A stretch of DNA of 64,000 nt from Paraburkholderia elongata (GCF_013177735.1 NZ_WOEZ01000086.1:1-64000), one strand, 5' to 3'; shown: positions 28,678 through 37,975, numbered from the stretch's first letter. Notes: generated by a model not told the origin, from the letters alone. Numbers and translations: made by a program.

Positions 28678-29255
28678 CTTTCCGCCTCCGGAATCGTTTT
28701 AACGATCATCGAGAATAGTTTGCCGAGATCGTCTTCAAGTTTTGCCCCTTCGAACGGATCACGATTTGCGCCAAAGGCGGCGTCGACTTCCGCCCAGTTT
28801 TCTTCTGTCAGCAGACGTCTGGCGGCCGGCAAAATCAACGTCTCTTCCATACACCGGTGGTCTGCATAGAACTCGGCATACGCATCCACCAAGGCTCGCA
28901 GCTCTCGAAGTGCGGGAGCACCCTTCAATTCATACCGGGTCAGCGCGTGCTCGATATCCCTCAACCTCACGTCACCTCGAGCGTGCTGGGACTCCAGTTC
29001 CGTAAGGACGTGGTCAAATTCATCCGTCCGATCCCGCAGCGGCGTGAACAGATAACGATCCTCTTTAGGATGGTGCACCTGCTGAGGGTACTCGCGGATG
29101 TAGTAAAGCATCGCCCGAAGCACCATGAGGCCCGGAGCCGGCGTACCTGCTGCCAGCAGGCCCACAAAGCGCCGCATGCCCTCTACCACGGTCGACATCT
29201 GCTCGTGTTCATGAAGGATGACGGTTATGGCAGAACGCGGTCCCAGAGACTGCAT
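28674..29255 (-). CDS. Hemerythrin-domain protein
   Basis: This 193-residue paralogue of the protein at 26471 has the hemerythrin ligands in LHEHEQMSTV, QVHHPKEDRYLF, ESQHARGDVRL and YADHRCMEETLILPAA. It is probably a cytosolic oxygen or NO-responsive di-iron protein. A perfect FNR box lies about 145 bases upstream (29395-29408). The 3' half plus about 50 bases downstream is repeated in inverted orientation at 30639-30976. Confidence 0.88.
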   Translation of the reverse strand: MQSLGPRSAITVILHEHEQMSTVVEGMRRFVGLLAAGTPAPGLMVLRAMLYYIREYPQQVHHPKEDRYLFTPLRDRTDEFDHVLTELESQHARGDVRLRDIEHALTRYELKGAPALRELRALVDAYAEFYADHRCMEETLILPAARRLLTEENWAEVDAAFGANRDPFEGAKLEDDLGKLFSMIVKTIPEAES

Positions 29256-29394
29256 ATCAAACTCCGCAGCAGTACATGAAAAGCATTGGCGAATCGATTT
29301 GCTGCTTCACACCAGCGGCATGAGCTGGAAGCTGCGCCGATACCTTAATGCTAGTCATCCTCCGCTCGACATCAAAGCGCGCCACGCCACTGCC

Positions 29395-29408
29395 TTGATG
29401 GAGATCAA
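29395..29408. promoter_or_regulatory. Perfect FNR-type box upstream of hemerythrin gene
   Basis: TTGATGGAGATCAA matches TTGAT-N4-ATCAA at every fixed position. It lies between the hemerythrin gene (minus) and the 3' end of the cytochrome c4 gene, so it most likely controls the hemerythrin gene. Confidence 0.7.
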
Positions 29409-29471
29409 CGGCTGTGCGGACTGGGTGGCGCATGGGGTCAGCGCCCGTCGGCCGCATAAATTGGCAACTGC

Positions 29472-30092
29472 TTATCTGGATTGCAGAAAGGCCGCAACCG
29501 CCTTGGCCTGGTCGGCGCTCAACGTATGCGCGACGGCGGTCATCACGGGCGCGTTGCCGCGGGTACCGTTCTGGAAGACCTCGATCTGACGCAGCAGATA
29601 CTCCTGATGTTGCCCTGCGAGGCGCGGAAACGTACCGGCCCCCTGGGCCTGCGCGCCGTGGCATGAAGCGCAAGCCGGCACGCCCTTGTCCGGCACGCCG
29701 TGTTCGAAGATTTCCTGCCCCTTGGCCATCAAGGTGGGGTCACCCGCCGCGCCCCGGGTTGCGGCCTGATGCGAGTAGTAATCGGCCAGCGATTTGACGG
29801 CTGCCTCGTCCAGCAGTGCGGCCATGCCCCACATGTAATCGCGGGCAGCGGTTTCACCACGCGCGTGTTCGTGGAATCCCTTGAGCTGGGCTTCGATGTA
29901 TTCAGGTGTCTGGGCGTTGAGCTTCGGAAACATCGGCGATTCGCTGCGCCCGTGTACGCCGTGGCAGCCAGAGCAAATCTGCCCGGCAATGCGGGCGCCA
30001 TCCTCGGCTTGTGTGAGGGCTGGTATCAAGGCGATGCCAGCGGCGGCAAGTAGCGCGACCGCGGACATCCGGGGAGCAAATATCTTTTTCAT
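29472..30092 (-). CDS. Di-heme cytochrome c4-type protein
   Basis: The 206-residue exported protein has a signal peptide (ending ALTQAE) and two heme motifs, CSGCH and CASCH, each in a class I cytochrome domain with matching spacing (FPKLNAQTPEYIEAQLKGF and FPRLAGQHQEYLLRQIEVF). This two-domain layout is characteristic of cytochrome c4, a periplasmic electron carrier to terminal oxidases. It lies among hemerythrin genes, which suggests a role in respiration at low oxygen. Confidence 0.9.
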   Translation of the reverse strand: MKKIFAPRMSAVALLAAAGIALIPALTQAEDGARIAGQICSGCHGVHGRSESPMFPKLNAQTPEYIEAQLKGFHEHARGETAARDYMWGMAALLDEAAVKSLADYYSHQAATRGAAGDPTLMAKGQEIFEHGVPDKGVPACASCHGAQAQGAGTFPRLAGQHQEYLLRQIEVFQNGTRGNAPVMTAVAHTLSADQAKAVAAFLQSR

Positions 30093-30185
30093 GGACGTTC
30101 TCGTCAGGCTGAGCGGATTGAAAATATCAGTGCCCGGGCCATCTGGTCAGCATATGAGCTATCCAGGCTCGGCGCGCAGGGAAAG

Positions 30186-30452
30186 TTGAAGGCAGGCGTG
30201 CGGTTTCACACATACGAAACGGCGCGGGTAATGTTCCCCATCAAACTGGAGGGCAACGAGGGGTGGGTCGACGGCACCAGTCATGCGCTAAAGCTTCACA
30301 TTCCTTCCGGACAGATGGCGGTCGAGTTCGCTGGCGAGCCCAGGCTGGCATGCGGCCTGATTGCCGAACTAAAGTCTGACATTGAGGCCGACCCAACGGC
30401 TACGAGGGCCGCCTCGACGTTGTTACACGGGCAGGTAAGCAGCTACATATGA
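30186..30452 (+). CDS. Possible small protein of unknown function
   Basis: An 88-residue frame starts with TTG and reads RFHTYETARVMFPIKLEGNE then HALKLHIPSGQMAVEF and ends VSSYI. The composition looks protein-like, but there is no ATG, no strong ribosome site and no recognised family. It could be the end of an older, truncated gene. Confidence 0.3.
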   Translation: MKAGVRFHTYETARVMFPIKLEGNEGWVDGTSHALKLHIPSGQMAVEFAGEPRLACGLIAELKSDIEADPTATRAASTLLHGQVSSYI

Positions 30453-30610
30453 GACACTGCTCACACCTCGATATCGAGGTGGCGATGCACGGAGCCCTTG
30501 ACGTAGCCGAGGATGAACTTGCGGACTGGCCGGACCAGGTAATTGAATCGTGGATGCCAAAAGTGACCGCTTTGCGGCTCTCGCGCGAATGTCTCTGCAT
30601 GGTCCAGATT

Positions 30611-30630
30611 GTGTCAAAACGCATTTTGAA
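30611..30630 (+). repeat. Insertion-element end remnant, copy 2
   Basis: GTGTCAAAACGCATTTTGAA matches the inverse of 26156-26176 with one T missing. The truncated hemerythrin copy starts about 10 bases further on, as if the element cut it there. Confidence 0.55.
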
Positions 30631-30638
30631 CACCTAGG

Positions 30639-30927
30639 TTGAGAAATATTGAGCACGCGCTGACCCGGTATGAACTGAAGGGCACTCCCGCACTTCGGGA
30701 ACCGCGCCATGGTGGATGCGTATGCCGAGTTCCATACAGACCACCGGTGTATGGAAGAGACGTTGATTTTGCCGGCCGCCCGACGTCTGCTGACAAAGGA
30801 GGACTGGGTGGAGATCGACGTCGCCTTTGGAGCAAATCGTGATCCGTTCGACGGGGTCAAATGCGAAGAAGATCTCGGCAAATTATTCTCGATGATCGTG
30901 AAAACGATCCCGGAGACGGAAGGTTAG
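30639..30927 (+). pseudogene. Truncated hemerythrin gene copy
   Basis: The sequence starts mid-gene (RNIEHALTRYELKGTPALRE), shifts frame near 30705, and continues as MVDAYAEFHTDHRCMEETLI then PAARRLLTKEDWVEIDVAFG and KLFSMIVKTIPETEG before a stop. It is an inverted, partial duplicate of the 3' part of the hemerythrin gene at 28674-29255. The N-terminal half with the first iron ligands is absent. Confidence 0.88.
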
Positions 30928-31017
30928 CAGTTCGGTCACGCCTTTCGGTGGGCGGCCGGTCACGTGATGCAAACGCGGCTCAGCAGATCTGCGCCGCGCA
31001 GTTCAACAAAGAATTTT

Positions 31018-31332
31018 TAGCACCAGAAGCCGACGCGCGAGATTGACGATGCCCTGTTCAGTCAGCCAGCGGTGCAGCCAGAAACCGTCGCGGCCTGTTT
31101 CATAACAGCTGTAGACGGGTGCGTCGGCGCCGAGATGGCAACGCGCCCTCACGTTGGCGATGGCGGTGAGAACCGCCGTGGTATCACCGGTGGCGACCGT
31201 ACAGCGGCTGGGCGCGCGCTGTCCATCACCCAGTGAGAGCTTCCAGTTCTTCTCGCCCAGTTCAAAAGCCATGTACAGGCGGCCACCTGCCGTCGTATTC
31301 TGCCCACGGAGGGCTGTGTCAGGCGTATCCAT
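31018..31332 (-). pseudogene. IS110-family transposase, N-terminal remnant
   Basis: A frame from ATG 31332 reads MAFELGEKNWKLSLGDG and PVYSCYETGRDGFWLHRWLT then EQGIVNLARR, the N-terminal DEDD-type region of IS110-family transposases. The usual NLVVDSASIEVNRRARR is shortened to NLARR by an internal deletion, and the protein ends soon after. The catalytic Ser region is missing. Confidence 0.8.
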
Positions 31333-31463
31333 TTGCGTGCTCCTTCGGAGAAAACGAGTGTGCAAGTCCCGTTTTACTCCAGTCGGGCTTTCTGTCGCTG
31401 CCCTCCCACATAGCATCTACGTCAACGGCATGAAAAGGGTATGAAGTGCAGGACCGGGCTACA

Positions 31464-31886
31464 TCAATTCCGTGGCTCCACGTTCGCCGTTACGACTGCG
31501 ACGTGCGCGATGCCCGCATGGCCGATTTTGCCGAGCAGATTCGCAACAGCGCCGAATGGTTGGCTTTGATCGGAACGCAGGTTCACCACAGTCCGGTCAC
31601 TCTGCGCTGCGATGCGCCGGAGCGTCGGCTCCAGTTGGTCCGGGGCGACGTCGTGGCCGTCGATCGCGAGCTTGCCGTGCGCATCGAGACTGACTGTCAC
31701 CGCGTAATCGTGCGCTTCGGGCGCGCTGGCTGCGACCTTCGGCAGATCGATATTCAGTGTTTTGGTCAACATCGGAGCCAAGACCAGAAGAATCACGACG
31801 AGTACCAGCATGACGTCGACAAGCGGCGTGATGTTGATTTCAGCGAGCGGTTGGTCCGTGTCTTTTTCATTCGAACGGGAAATCAT
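31464..31886 (-). CDS. exbD: ExbD/TolR-family transport energiser
   Basis: The 140-residue inner-membrane protein has one N-terminal membrane helix (PLVDVMLVLVVILLVLAPML) preceded by INITPLVDV, with the conserved Asp for proton coupling, then a periplasmic domain. It is the third gene of tonB-exbB-exbD and overlaps exbB by ATGA. It should transmit proton motive force to TonB for the receptor encoded divergently at 33798. Confidence 0.92.
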   Translation of the reverse strand: MISRSNEKDTDQPLAEINITPLVDVMLVLVVILLVLAPMLTKTLNIDLPKVAASAPEAHDYAVTVSLDAHGKLAIDGHDVAPDQLEPTLRRIAAQSDRTVVNLRSDQSQPFGAVANLLGKIGHAGIAHVAVVTANVEPRN

Positions 31887-32587
31887 GTGAGTACCTCCGC
31901 CCGTTCAGCGCTGGTCGCCGCGCGAAAACCATTGCGTTGTGCAACGTTGACGAGATCCGCGGCGTAGTCTTCGAGATCGGCAATCGAGACGTGAACGCGG
32001 CGCACAAAGAGGTTGTAGGCCAGTGCCGCGGGGATGGCGACAGCGATCCCGATCCCCGTCGCAGTCAGTGCTTGCCCGACCGGGCCGGCGACCCCTTCGA
32101 TCCCGCTCGCGCTGCCCACAGCGACCGCGTGCAGGGCATGGATAATGCCGAACACCGTGCCGAACAGCCCGATAAACGGCGCGGTACTGGCAATCGATGC
32201 AAGCAGCGTCAAGCCTCGTTCAAGCGCGCGCCTTTCTCTCTGGATCTGCTGGTTCAGGAAGCGATCGAGCAGTTCGTGGCGATCCCAGGCCACGAATTCC
32301 GCATTGAACAATGCCGTCTCCGCAGGGGCGGTTCCCGACCATGCGGCGAAACCGGCGCGCGTCACGCGTGCCTTCGGACACTCCGATGCGTGTGACGGGC
32401 TACTGGGCATGCCCGACGGATCGCGCTCGGCGGCGCTCCAGAAAAGCGCCGTGAAGCGCCGGTTCTCAGAAGCAAGACGCCAGTACGCGCAGCCTTTGTA
32501 CAAAATCAGCAACCACGTCAGCAACGAACAGGCAGCGAGCATGCAAAGCGAAGCGTCGACAATGAGCCGTGTGGCGAAGTCAGACAT
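31883..32587 (-). CDS. exbB: ExbB/TolQ-family proton channel
   Basis: The 234-residue protein has three membrane segments: DASLCMLAACSLLTWLLILYKG near the N-terminus, then LLASIASTAPFIGLFGTVFGIIHAL and VGQALTATGIGIAVAIPAALAYNL, the classic ExbB/MotA pair. The start at ATG 32587 gives 8 bases between AAGG and ATG; an ATG two codons earlier (32593) is possible. It follows tonB by about 10 bases and overlaps exbD. Confidence 0.9.
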   Translation of the reverse strand: MSDFATRLIVDASLCMLAACSLLTWLLILYKGCAYWRLASENRRFTALFWSAAERDPSGMPSSPSHASECPKARVTRAGFAAWSGTAPAETALFNAEFVAWDRHELLDRFLNQQIQRERRALERGLTLLASIASTAPFIGLFGTVFGIIHALHAVAVGSASGIEGVAGPVGQALTATGIGIAVAIPAALAYNLFVRRVHVSIADLEDYAADLVNVAQRNGFRAATSAERAEVLT

Positions 32588-32597
32588 ATTCATAGCC

Positions 32598-33485
32598 TTA
32601 GGTGCCAAGTTTGAATTCAATGGGTACCTGGACCCATCCATCGATCGCCTGATCGCCACGCCGGGCCGGCGCAAAACGCCAGTTGGTGACGGCTTCGAGT
32701 GCGGCGTCGTCGAGCGATTCGTGTCCGCTCGACGACGCGAGTCCGACGTGGTCTGGCCGGCCGCTGGCCAGCACGTGGACCTTGAGCAGTACGGTGCCTT
32801 GCCAGTCGCGCTGTTGGGCCACGCCGGGGTAGGTCGGCGGAGGATTGCGCAGGTAAGCAGCGCCGAAGCTGGGTTCGGTGAGCGGTTCCGGCGTCGGCTG
32901 GGAGTCCGTTGATTTTGCGGCCGATGCATTCAGTGGTTCGCGACCGGCATCGGTGGACACCGGTTGTGGCGTCGTGGTCGGAGTCGCAGTCGAGGGCGCA
33001 GGCTGCCACTTCAATGCATTGTTCGGCGCGGTCTTCGCGAGCGGTTTCGATGGCGAAGCCTGAGCTGAGTTTCTCGGGGTGGCCATATCTCTTGCACGGC
33101 GCGGCGAGATCGAAGGCGGTGGTGCGGGCGATGCCATAGCCGGCGCCAGGTCGGCGGTGCGGCCTGCGGATTGCGTTGAAAGCGCGGCCGGTGGCGGTAC
33201 GGCACCCCCTACCTCGAATTGCAGGTCCAGCGCATGCGGCGTCGTGTATTCCAGATTTTCCATGGACACGCGCCATGCCTTGAGCGCAACCGTGCAATGG
33301 ACGGCAAGCACGACTAGCGCAATGGCATGCGCGCGCGCTCCCCGAAGGTCGTCGAAAGCGCGGGTGGTGTGCGGCGGCAGTCGGCTCGCTGCGACGCGCA
33401 CCGGCGGGTTCGCCGCCACGGCGCACTGCAGGCCACGCACTCTGCGTCGTGCCGCGTTTGCACTTTTCAGCGTTGAAGTGATCAT
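32598..33485 (-). CDS. tonB: TonB protein
   Basis: The 295-residue protein has one N-terminal membrane anchor (AHAIALVVLAVHCTVALKAW), a long Pro/Ala/Ser/Thr-rich spacer, and a TonB C-terminal domain (PPTYPGVAQQRDWQGTVLLK, SSGHESLDDAALEAVTNWRF). It energises outer-membrane receptors with ExbB and ExbD. The ATG at 33485 lies after a G-rich ribosome site. A -24/-12 promoter is 35-50 bases upstream. Confidence 0.9.
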   Translation of the reverse strand: MITSTLKSANAARRRVRGLQCAVAANPPVRVAASRLPPHTTRAFDDLRGARAHAIALVVLAVHCTVALKAWRVSMENLEYTTPHALDLQFEVGGAVPPPAALSTQSAGRTADLAPAMASPAPPPSISPRRARDMATPRNSAQASPSKPLAKTAPNNALKWQPAPSTATPTTTPQPVSTDAGREPLNASAAKSTDSQPTPEPLTEPSFGAAYLRNPPPTYPGVAQQRDWQGTVLLKVHVLASGRPDHVGLASSSGHESLDDAALEAVTNWRFAPARRGDQAIDGWVQVPIEFKLGT

Positions 33486-33520
33486 GCACGCCCCCCCGGA
33501 TTCTGATTGCCGTTCGGATC

Positions 33521-33534
33521 GCAACATGCGTGCC
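33521..33534 (-). promoter_or_regulatory. Sigma-54 promoter of tonB-exbB-exbD
   Basis: The minus strand reads CCGGCACGCATGTTGC, with GG and GC separated by exactly 10 bases. It matches TGGCAC-N5-TTGC except the first base and lies about 36 bases upstream of the tonB ATG. Confidence 0.75.
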
Positions 33535-33610
33535 GGTCGTGAGGACGCACATGCGGCCTTGTTTCGATCAAGCGCGGTCCGAAGGTATGCGTTCAGTGTC
33601 CCCGTTCGGA

Positions 33611-33620
33611 ACACCGTTGT
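33611..33620 (+). promoter_or_regulatory. Shared 10-mer, candidate AcoR-type activator site (tonB/receptor)
   Basis: ACACCGTTGT lies between the two divergent sigma-54 promoters of tonB and the receptor gene, and recurs at 37966-37975 and 44759-44768. The palindrome GACAC-AG-GTGTC follows at 33629-33640. Confidence 0.5.
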
Positions 33621-33700
33621 ACCAATTCGACACAGGTGTCACATGAGCGAAGGCAAACGCGGTACAGCGTTTGACATCGCGTCGCATAGCGTCGATATCC

Positions 33701-33714
33701 GGCATCGATGTTGC
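33701..33714 (+). promoter_or_regulatory. Sigma-54 promoter of the TonB-dependent receptor
   Basis: CCGGCATCGATGTTGCT has GG and GC separated by 10 bases and the TTGC of the -12 element. It lies about 85 bases upstream of the receptor ATG. Confidence 0.7.
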
Positions 33715-33797
33715 TTGGAAGTGGGCACATCGAAAACCGCAGTCAGAGAACATACCGCGCAAGGCCATGAAGCCGATGCGCGCCACGGAGGAGACAC

Positions 33798-36083
33798 ATG
33801 AAGTCGCATCGCGGCGATTGGCAGCGTACGCGCATCGCCACCGCCATAGCGGGCATGCTCGCTATCGCCCAGGGTACTTGTGCAGTGGCGCAAGACGAAC
33901 CCGCGTCGCCGCCCTCTCAGGTGATGCCGGTCGTGACCGTGGTCGGCACCGCGCCGCTGACCGGGCTCGGCATGCCGCTCACCGAAGTGCCTGCCGCCGT
34001 GCAAATCGTCAGCGCGAAGGACATCGAGGCGCAACACCCGAATACCATCACGGCCTACCTGGAGCAGAACGTCACAAGCGTGACGCTCAATTCAAGCCAG
34101 GGCAACCCGTATCAGCCGGACGTCAACTATCGCGGCTTCACCGCTTCGCCGCTCCTCGGCACACCCCAGGGCCTGTCGGTGTTCCAGGACGGCGTACGGA
34201 TCAACGAGCCGTTCGGCGACGTGGTCAACTGGGACCTGCTCGCACAGTCGGCGATCGAGCGCATCGAGGTGATGCCCGGGTCCAATCCGCTATTCGGTTT
34301 GAACACGCTAGGTGGCGCGATCGCAATCACCACCAAGAATGGCCGTGACAATCCCGGCGGCAGCGTCGAAGTGGAGGGCGGCTCGTTCGGACGCAGGAGT
34401 GTGGTTTTCACGCAAGGCGGCCAGCTCGGACATTTTGACTATTTTGTCACCGCCAACGACGAGGCCGATCAGGGGTGGGCCGACCATAACCCCAGCCGCG
34501 TGAAGCAACTGTTCGGCAAGGTCGGCTATACCGACCCGCGCACCACTGTCGAGCTGAGCCTCACTGCAGCCGACAATCAGTTGCAAGGTACCCAGACCAT
34601 TCCGCGCTCGTTTCTCGACAATCCACGCCAGGCCTACACGTATCCCGACGAGAACCAGAATCGCGCGATCATGCTGAACCTGTCAGGCAAGCATGACTTC
34701 AGCGATGCGTTGCAGCTCTCCGGCGACGCGTACTACCGGCACTACAACAACGACAATTTCAGCAGCAACGTCAATGGAGATTACGGTTCCATCGATCCGG
34801 CGACGGGCACGATCGATACCGTACCTGCGCAAAATGCGCACTCTCTGATCTCGCAGGACAGTTATGGATTCGCACTGCAATTGAGCGTCACCGGCAAAGT
34901 CGCGGGGATGGACAACCAGTTGACAGCGGGCGTCAGCGGCGATTTTGCCAACACCGGCTTCACGCAGTACACGCAGGATGCGCAGTTCACCCCGGACCGC
35001 CAGACCGTCGGGACCGACGGCTTCACCCTGCAAACCGACGCATCGACGCGCAACAGCAATCTCGGTGTGTTCGTGACCGATACGCTTTCGTTGACCCGCA
35101 CGATTGCGCTGACGGCCTCCGCGCGCTACAACCACGCTAGCGTTGATATCGAGGATCGCAGCGGCATGCAGCCCTTGTTGAATGGCTCGCACAGTTTTTC
35201 CCGAATCAATCCGGCGCTGGGCATCACCTATAACCCGACTCCCTGGCTGACGGCTTATGCGAACTACAGCGAGGGCATGCGTACGCCGACCGCTATCGAG
35301 CTGGCCTGCGCCGACCCGGCTGCGCCCTGTTCGCTGCCGAACGATTTCATTGCCGACCCCGCGTTAAAGCCGGTTATATCGCGGACGTTCGAGGCGGGCG
35401 CGCGTGGAACGCTATCGTCGGCGATTCATTGGAGCATGGCATTGTTCCGCACCGATCTTCAGGATGACATAGCGTTTGTCAGCAGCAACGGGGCATCGAC
35501 TTCGACCGGATACTTCCAGAACGTCGGTACCACGCGGCGGCAAGGGTTCGAAATCAACGCACGCGCGCAGACAGGCCCGCTTACCGTCAACGCAGGCTAT
35601 ACCTATCTGCGCGCAACCTATCAGAGCAGCTTTGTCGAGCAAAGCGCGAGCAACTCGAGCGCCAACGGCCAAGGCAACATTACGGTGCACCCGGGTGATC
35701 GTATCCCCGGCATTCCGGAAAACACGCTGAAGCTGCGTCTGGATTATGCGGCTACCGCGAAATGGAATGTGGGTGCAAACATACTGTATCGCAGCTCGAT
35801 ATTCGCCCGTGGCGACGAGAACAATCAGGACAGCAATGGGCGTATCGCGGGCTATGCGATCGTCGATCTGGACACGACCTATCAGGTCACGAAGCAACTG
35901 CAGCTGTTCGCGCACGTGAACAATCTGTTCGACAAACGCTACGCCGACTTTGGCATCCTCGGGCAGAATTTCTTCAATGGCCCCGGCCATTCGTTCTCGC
36001 CCGATGCAGTGACCAACGAACAGTTTCTCGGTATGGGCGCGTCGCGCGGCGTATGGGTTGGTTTGCGCTATGCGTGGAAGTAA
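33798..36083 (+). CDS. TonB-dependent outer-membrane receptor
   Basis: This 761-residue receptor has a signal peptide ending near CAVAQDEP, a plug domain (VPAAVQIVSAKDIEAQHPNT, QDGVRINEPFGDVVNWDL, IERIEVMPGSNPLFG, NTLGGAIAITTKNG) and a beta-barrel ending in aromatic residues (VWVGLRYAWK). Its own TonB-ExbB-ExbD set is divergent. Sharing the sigma-54 and 10-mer signals with the PQQ genes suggests import of something needed by the quinoprotein enzyme. A lanthanide complex or PQQ is plausible, but nothing in the protein proves it. Confidence 0.9.
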   Translation: MKSHRGDWQRTRIATAIAGMLAIAQGTCAVAQDEPASPPSQVMPVVTVVGTAPLTGLGMPLTEVPAAVQIVSAKDIEAQHPNTITAYLEQNVTSVTLNSSQGNPYQPDVNYRGFTASPLLGTPQGLSVFQDGVRINEPFGDVVNWDLLAQSAIERIEVMPGSNPLFGLNTLGGAIAITTKNGRDNPGGSVEVEGGSFGRRSVVFTQGGQLGHFDYFVTANDEADQGWADHNPSRVKQLFGKVGYTDPRTTVELSLTAADNQLQGTQTIPRSFLDNPRQAYTYPDENQNRAIMLNLSGKHDFSDALQLSGDAYYRHYNNDNFSSNVNGDYGSIDPATGTIDTVPAQNAHSLISQDSYGFALQLSVTGKVAGMDNQLTAGVSGDFANTGFTQYTQDAQFTPDRQTVGTDGFTLQTDASTRNSNLGVFVTDTLSLTRTIALTASARYNHASVDIEDRSGMQPLLNGSHSFSRINPALGITYNPTPWLTAYANYSEGMRTPTAIELACADPAAPCSLPNDFIADPALKPVISRTFEAGARGTLSSAIHWSMALFRTDLQDDIAFVSSNGASTSTGYFQNVGTTRRQGFEINARAQTGPLTVNAGYTYLRATYQSSFVEQSASNSSANGQGNITVHPGDRIPGIPENTLKLRLDYAATAKWNVGANILYRSSIFARGDENNQDSNGRIAGYAIVDLDTTYQVTKQLQLFAHVNNLFDKRYADFGILGQNFFNGPGHSFSPDAVTNEQFLGMGASRGVWVGLRYAWK

Positions 36084-36118
36084 AGCGGCGATGGACGGTG
36101 GCGTCTAAAAACCACTTG

Positions 36119-36146
36119 TCTGGAGCGGGCCTCACACCGCTCCAGA
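36119..36146. terminator. Hairpin between receptor and aldehyde dehydrogenase genes
   Basis: TCTGGAGCGG and CCGCTCCAGA form a perfect 10-bp stem with an 8-base loop between two convergent genes. There is no strong T run on the plus side, so it may act as a bidirectional terminator or mRNA end. Confidence 0.65.
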
Positions 36147-36161
36147 TCCGTACGTAGTGCG

Positions 36162-37682
36162 TTAGAAGAAGCCCAGCGGCTGCTCGCTATAGCTGACGAG
36201 CAGATTCTTTGTCTGCTGATAGTGGTCGAGCATCATCTTGTGAGTCTCGCGGCCAATGCCGGACTGTTTGTAGCCGCCGAATGCCGCATGCGCCGGATAG
36301 GCGTGATAGCAATTCGTCCACACGCGGCCGGCCTGAATTTGACGGCCGAAGCGATAAGCGCGCGTACCGTCGCGCGTCCACACGCCGGCGCCGAGACCGT
36401 ACAGCGTATCGTTGGCGATTTCGAGTGCTTCCTCTTCGTTCTTGAATGTCGTCACCGACACCACTGGACCGAAAATTTCTTCCTGGAAGATACGCATTTT
36501 GTTGTGGCCGCGGAAGACGGTTGGCTTCACATAGTAGCCTTTGCTCAGTTCGCCGCCGAGCGTATTGCGTTCGCCGCCGATCAGACACTCAGCGCCTTCC
36601 TGCTTGCCGAGATCGACGTATGAGAGGATTTTTTCGAGCTGTTCCTGCGAAGCCTGCGCACCGATCATCGTCTTCGTGTCGAGCGGATGACCCTGCGTAA
36701 TCGCGGCGACGCGCTTCAGGGCACGCTCCATGAAGCGATCGTAGATTTTTTCATCGACCAGTACGCGCGACGGGCACGTGCAGACTTCACCCTGATTCAG
36801 CGCGAACATCGCGAAGCCTTCGAGTGCCTTATCAAAGTAACCGTCGTCGCGATCCATCACGTCGGCGAAGAAAATGTTCGGGCTCTTGCCACCGAGTTCG
36901 AGCGTCACCGGAATGATGTTCTGGCTCGCATACTGCATGATCAGACGGCCTGTGGATGTCTCACCCGTGAAGGCAATCTTCGCGATACGCTTGCTCGTTG
37001 CGAGCGGCTTGCCCGCTTCGAGACCAAAACCGTTGACCACGTTCAGCACACCCGGCGGCAGCAGGTCCTGAATCAGTTCCATCAGCACCAGGATCGACGC
37101 AGGTGTTTGCTCGGCTGGTTTGAGCACGATGCAGTTCCCTGCGGCCAGCGCGGGCGCGACCTTCCACACGGCCATCAGGATCGGGAAATTCCACGGAATG
37201 ATCTGACCGACCACACCAAGCGGTTCGTGGAAATGATAAGCCACGGTATCGGCATCGATCTCGGAGATCGTCCCTTCCTGTGCACGAATGCAGCCGGTGA
37301 AATAGCGGAAGTGGTCGATCGCGAGCGGGATGTCGGCGGCGAGCGTTTCGCGGATCGGCTTGCCGTTGTCGATCGATTCGGCAAACGCGATGCGCGAGAG
37401 GTTCTGCTCCATGCGGTCGGCAATCCGGTTCAGGATAGTCGCGCGCACGGCCGGCGCGGTATCGGCCCAGGCTTTGCGGGCACGGTGGGCAGCATCGAGG
37501 GCGAGCTCGATATCTTCTTCTGTTGAGCGCGGAATCGACGTAAAGGGTTCGCCCGTGATGGGCGATACGTTGTCGAAGTATTCGCCGCGCACTGGCGGAA
37601 TCCATTGACCGCCTATGAAATTCGCGTACTGCCGCGCATACGGAAATTCGACATCGAGAAACTGCATATCAGCGTGATTCAT
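36162..37682 (-). CDS. NAD-dependent aldehyde dehydrogenase (ExaC/AldB type)
   Basis: The 506-residue enzyme oxidises aldehydes made by the alcohol dehydrogenase. Motifs are the Rossmann segment [22 protein letters not shown], the general base in [11 protein letters not shown], the catalytic Cys in [14 protein letters not shown], and [12 protein letters not shown] near the C-terminus. The double Cys (CTC) is typical of the ExaC/AldB group linked to PQQ alcohol dehydrogenases. The ATG at 37682 has GGAGGAG upstream. A -24/-12 promoter is about 103 bases upstream. Confidence 0.93.
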   Translation of the reverse strand: MNHADMQFLDVEFPYARQYANFIGGQWIPPVRGEYFDNVSPITGEPFTSIPRSTEEDIELALDAAHRARKAWADTAPAVRATILNRIADRMEQNLSRIAFAESIDNGKPIRETLAADIPLAIDHFRYFTGCIRAQEGTISEIDADTVAYHFHEPLGVVGQIIPWNFPILMAVWKVAPALAAGNCIVLKPAEQTPASILVLMELIQDLLPPGVLNVVNGFGLEAGKPLATSKRIAKIAFTGETSTGRLIMQYASQNIIPVTLELGGKSPNIFFADVMDRDDGYFDKALEGFAMFALNQGEVCTCPSRVLVDEKIYDRFMERALKRVAAITQGHPLDTKTMIGAQASQEQLEKILSYVDLGKQEGAECLIGGERNTLGGELSKGYYVKPTVFRGHNKMRIFQEEIFGPVVSVTTFKNEEEALEIANDTLYGLGAGVWTRDGTRAYRFGRQIQAGRVWTNCYHAYPAHAAFGGYKQSGIGRETHKMMLDHYQQTKNLLVSYSEQPLGFF

Positions 37683-37784
37683 ACCTGACTCCTCCAGTGA
37701 TTGTGTGGCTGGTGTCGATGGAGAGGGCCTGCGTTGGCTCGACGTGTCCGCCGTGCTGACGCTCTTCATCGTGCGGAGCGTTCA

Positions 37785-37798
37785 GCGAGAAGCGTGCC
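37785..37798 (-). promoter_or_regulatory. Sigma-54 promoter of aldehyde dehydrogenase
   Basis: The minus strand reads TGGCACGCTTCTCGC: a perfect -24 TGGCAC, with TCGC in place of TTGC at -12 and GG/GC spacing of 10. It lies about 103 bases upstream of the ATG. Confidence 0.65.
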
Positions 37799-37965
37799 AT
37801 TGACCTTTATCTCCATCGCGATAGGCGTGCGGGCGCCGAGGCGCCGCATACCCCGCGCGGCGTATACGTGGCGATGCATGGAGCGACCCTGCGCGTCGTT
37901 CGATCCACCGGCATGGCAACTGTCATTTTTAGTAACACATTGCCGCGTGACTGCGCCAACGTGCA

Positions 37966-37975
37966 ACACCGTTGT
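37966..37975 (+). promoter_or_regulatory. Shared 10-mer, candidate activator site (aldehyde/alcohol dehydrogenase)
   Basis: ACACCGTTGT, here within GCAACACCGTTGTTG, lies between the divergent sigma-54 promoters of the aldehyde dehydrogenase and quinoprotein genes. Confidence 0.5.
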
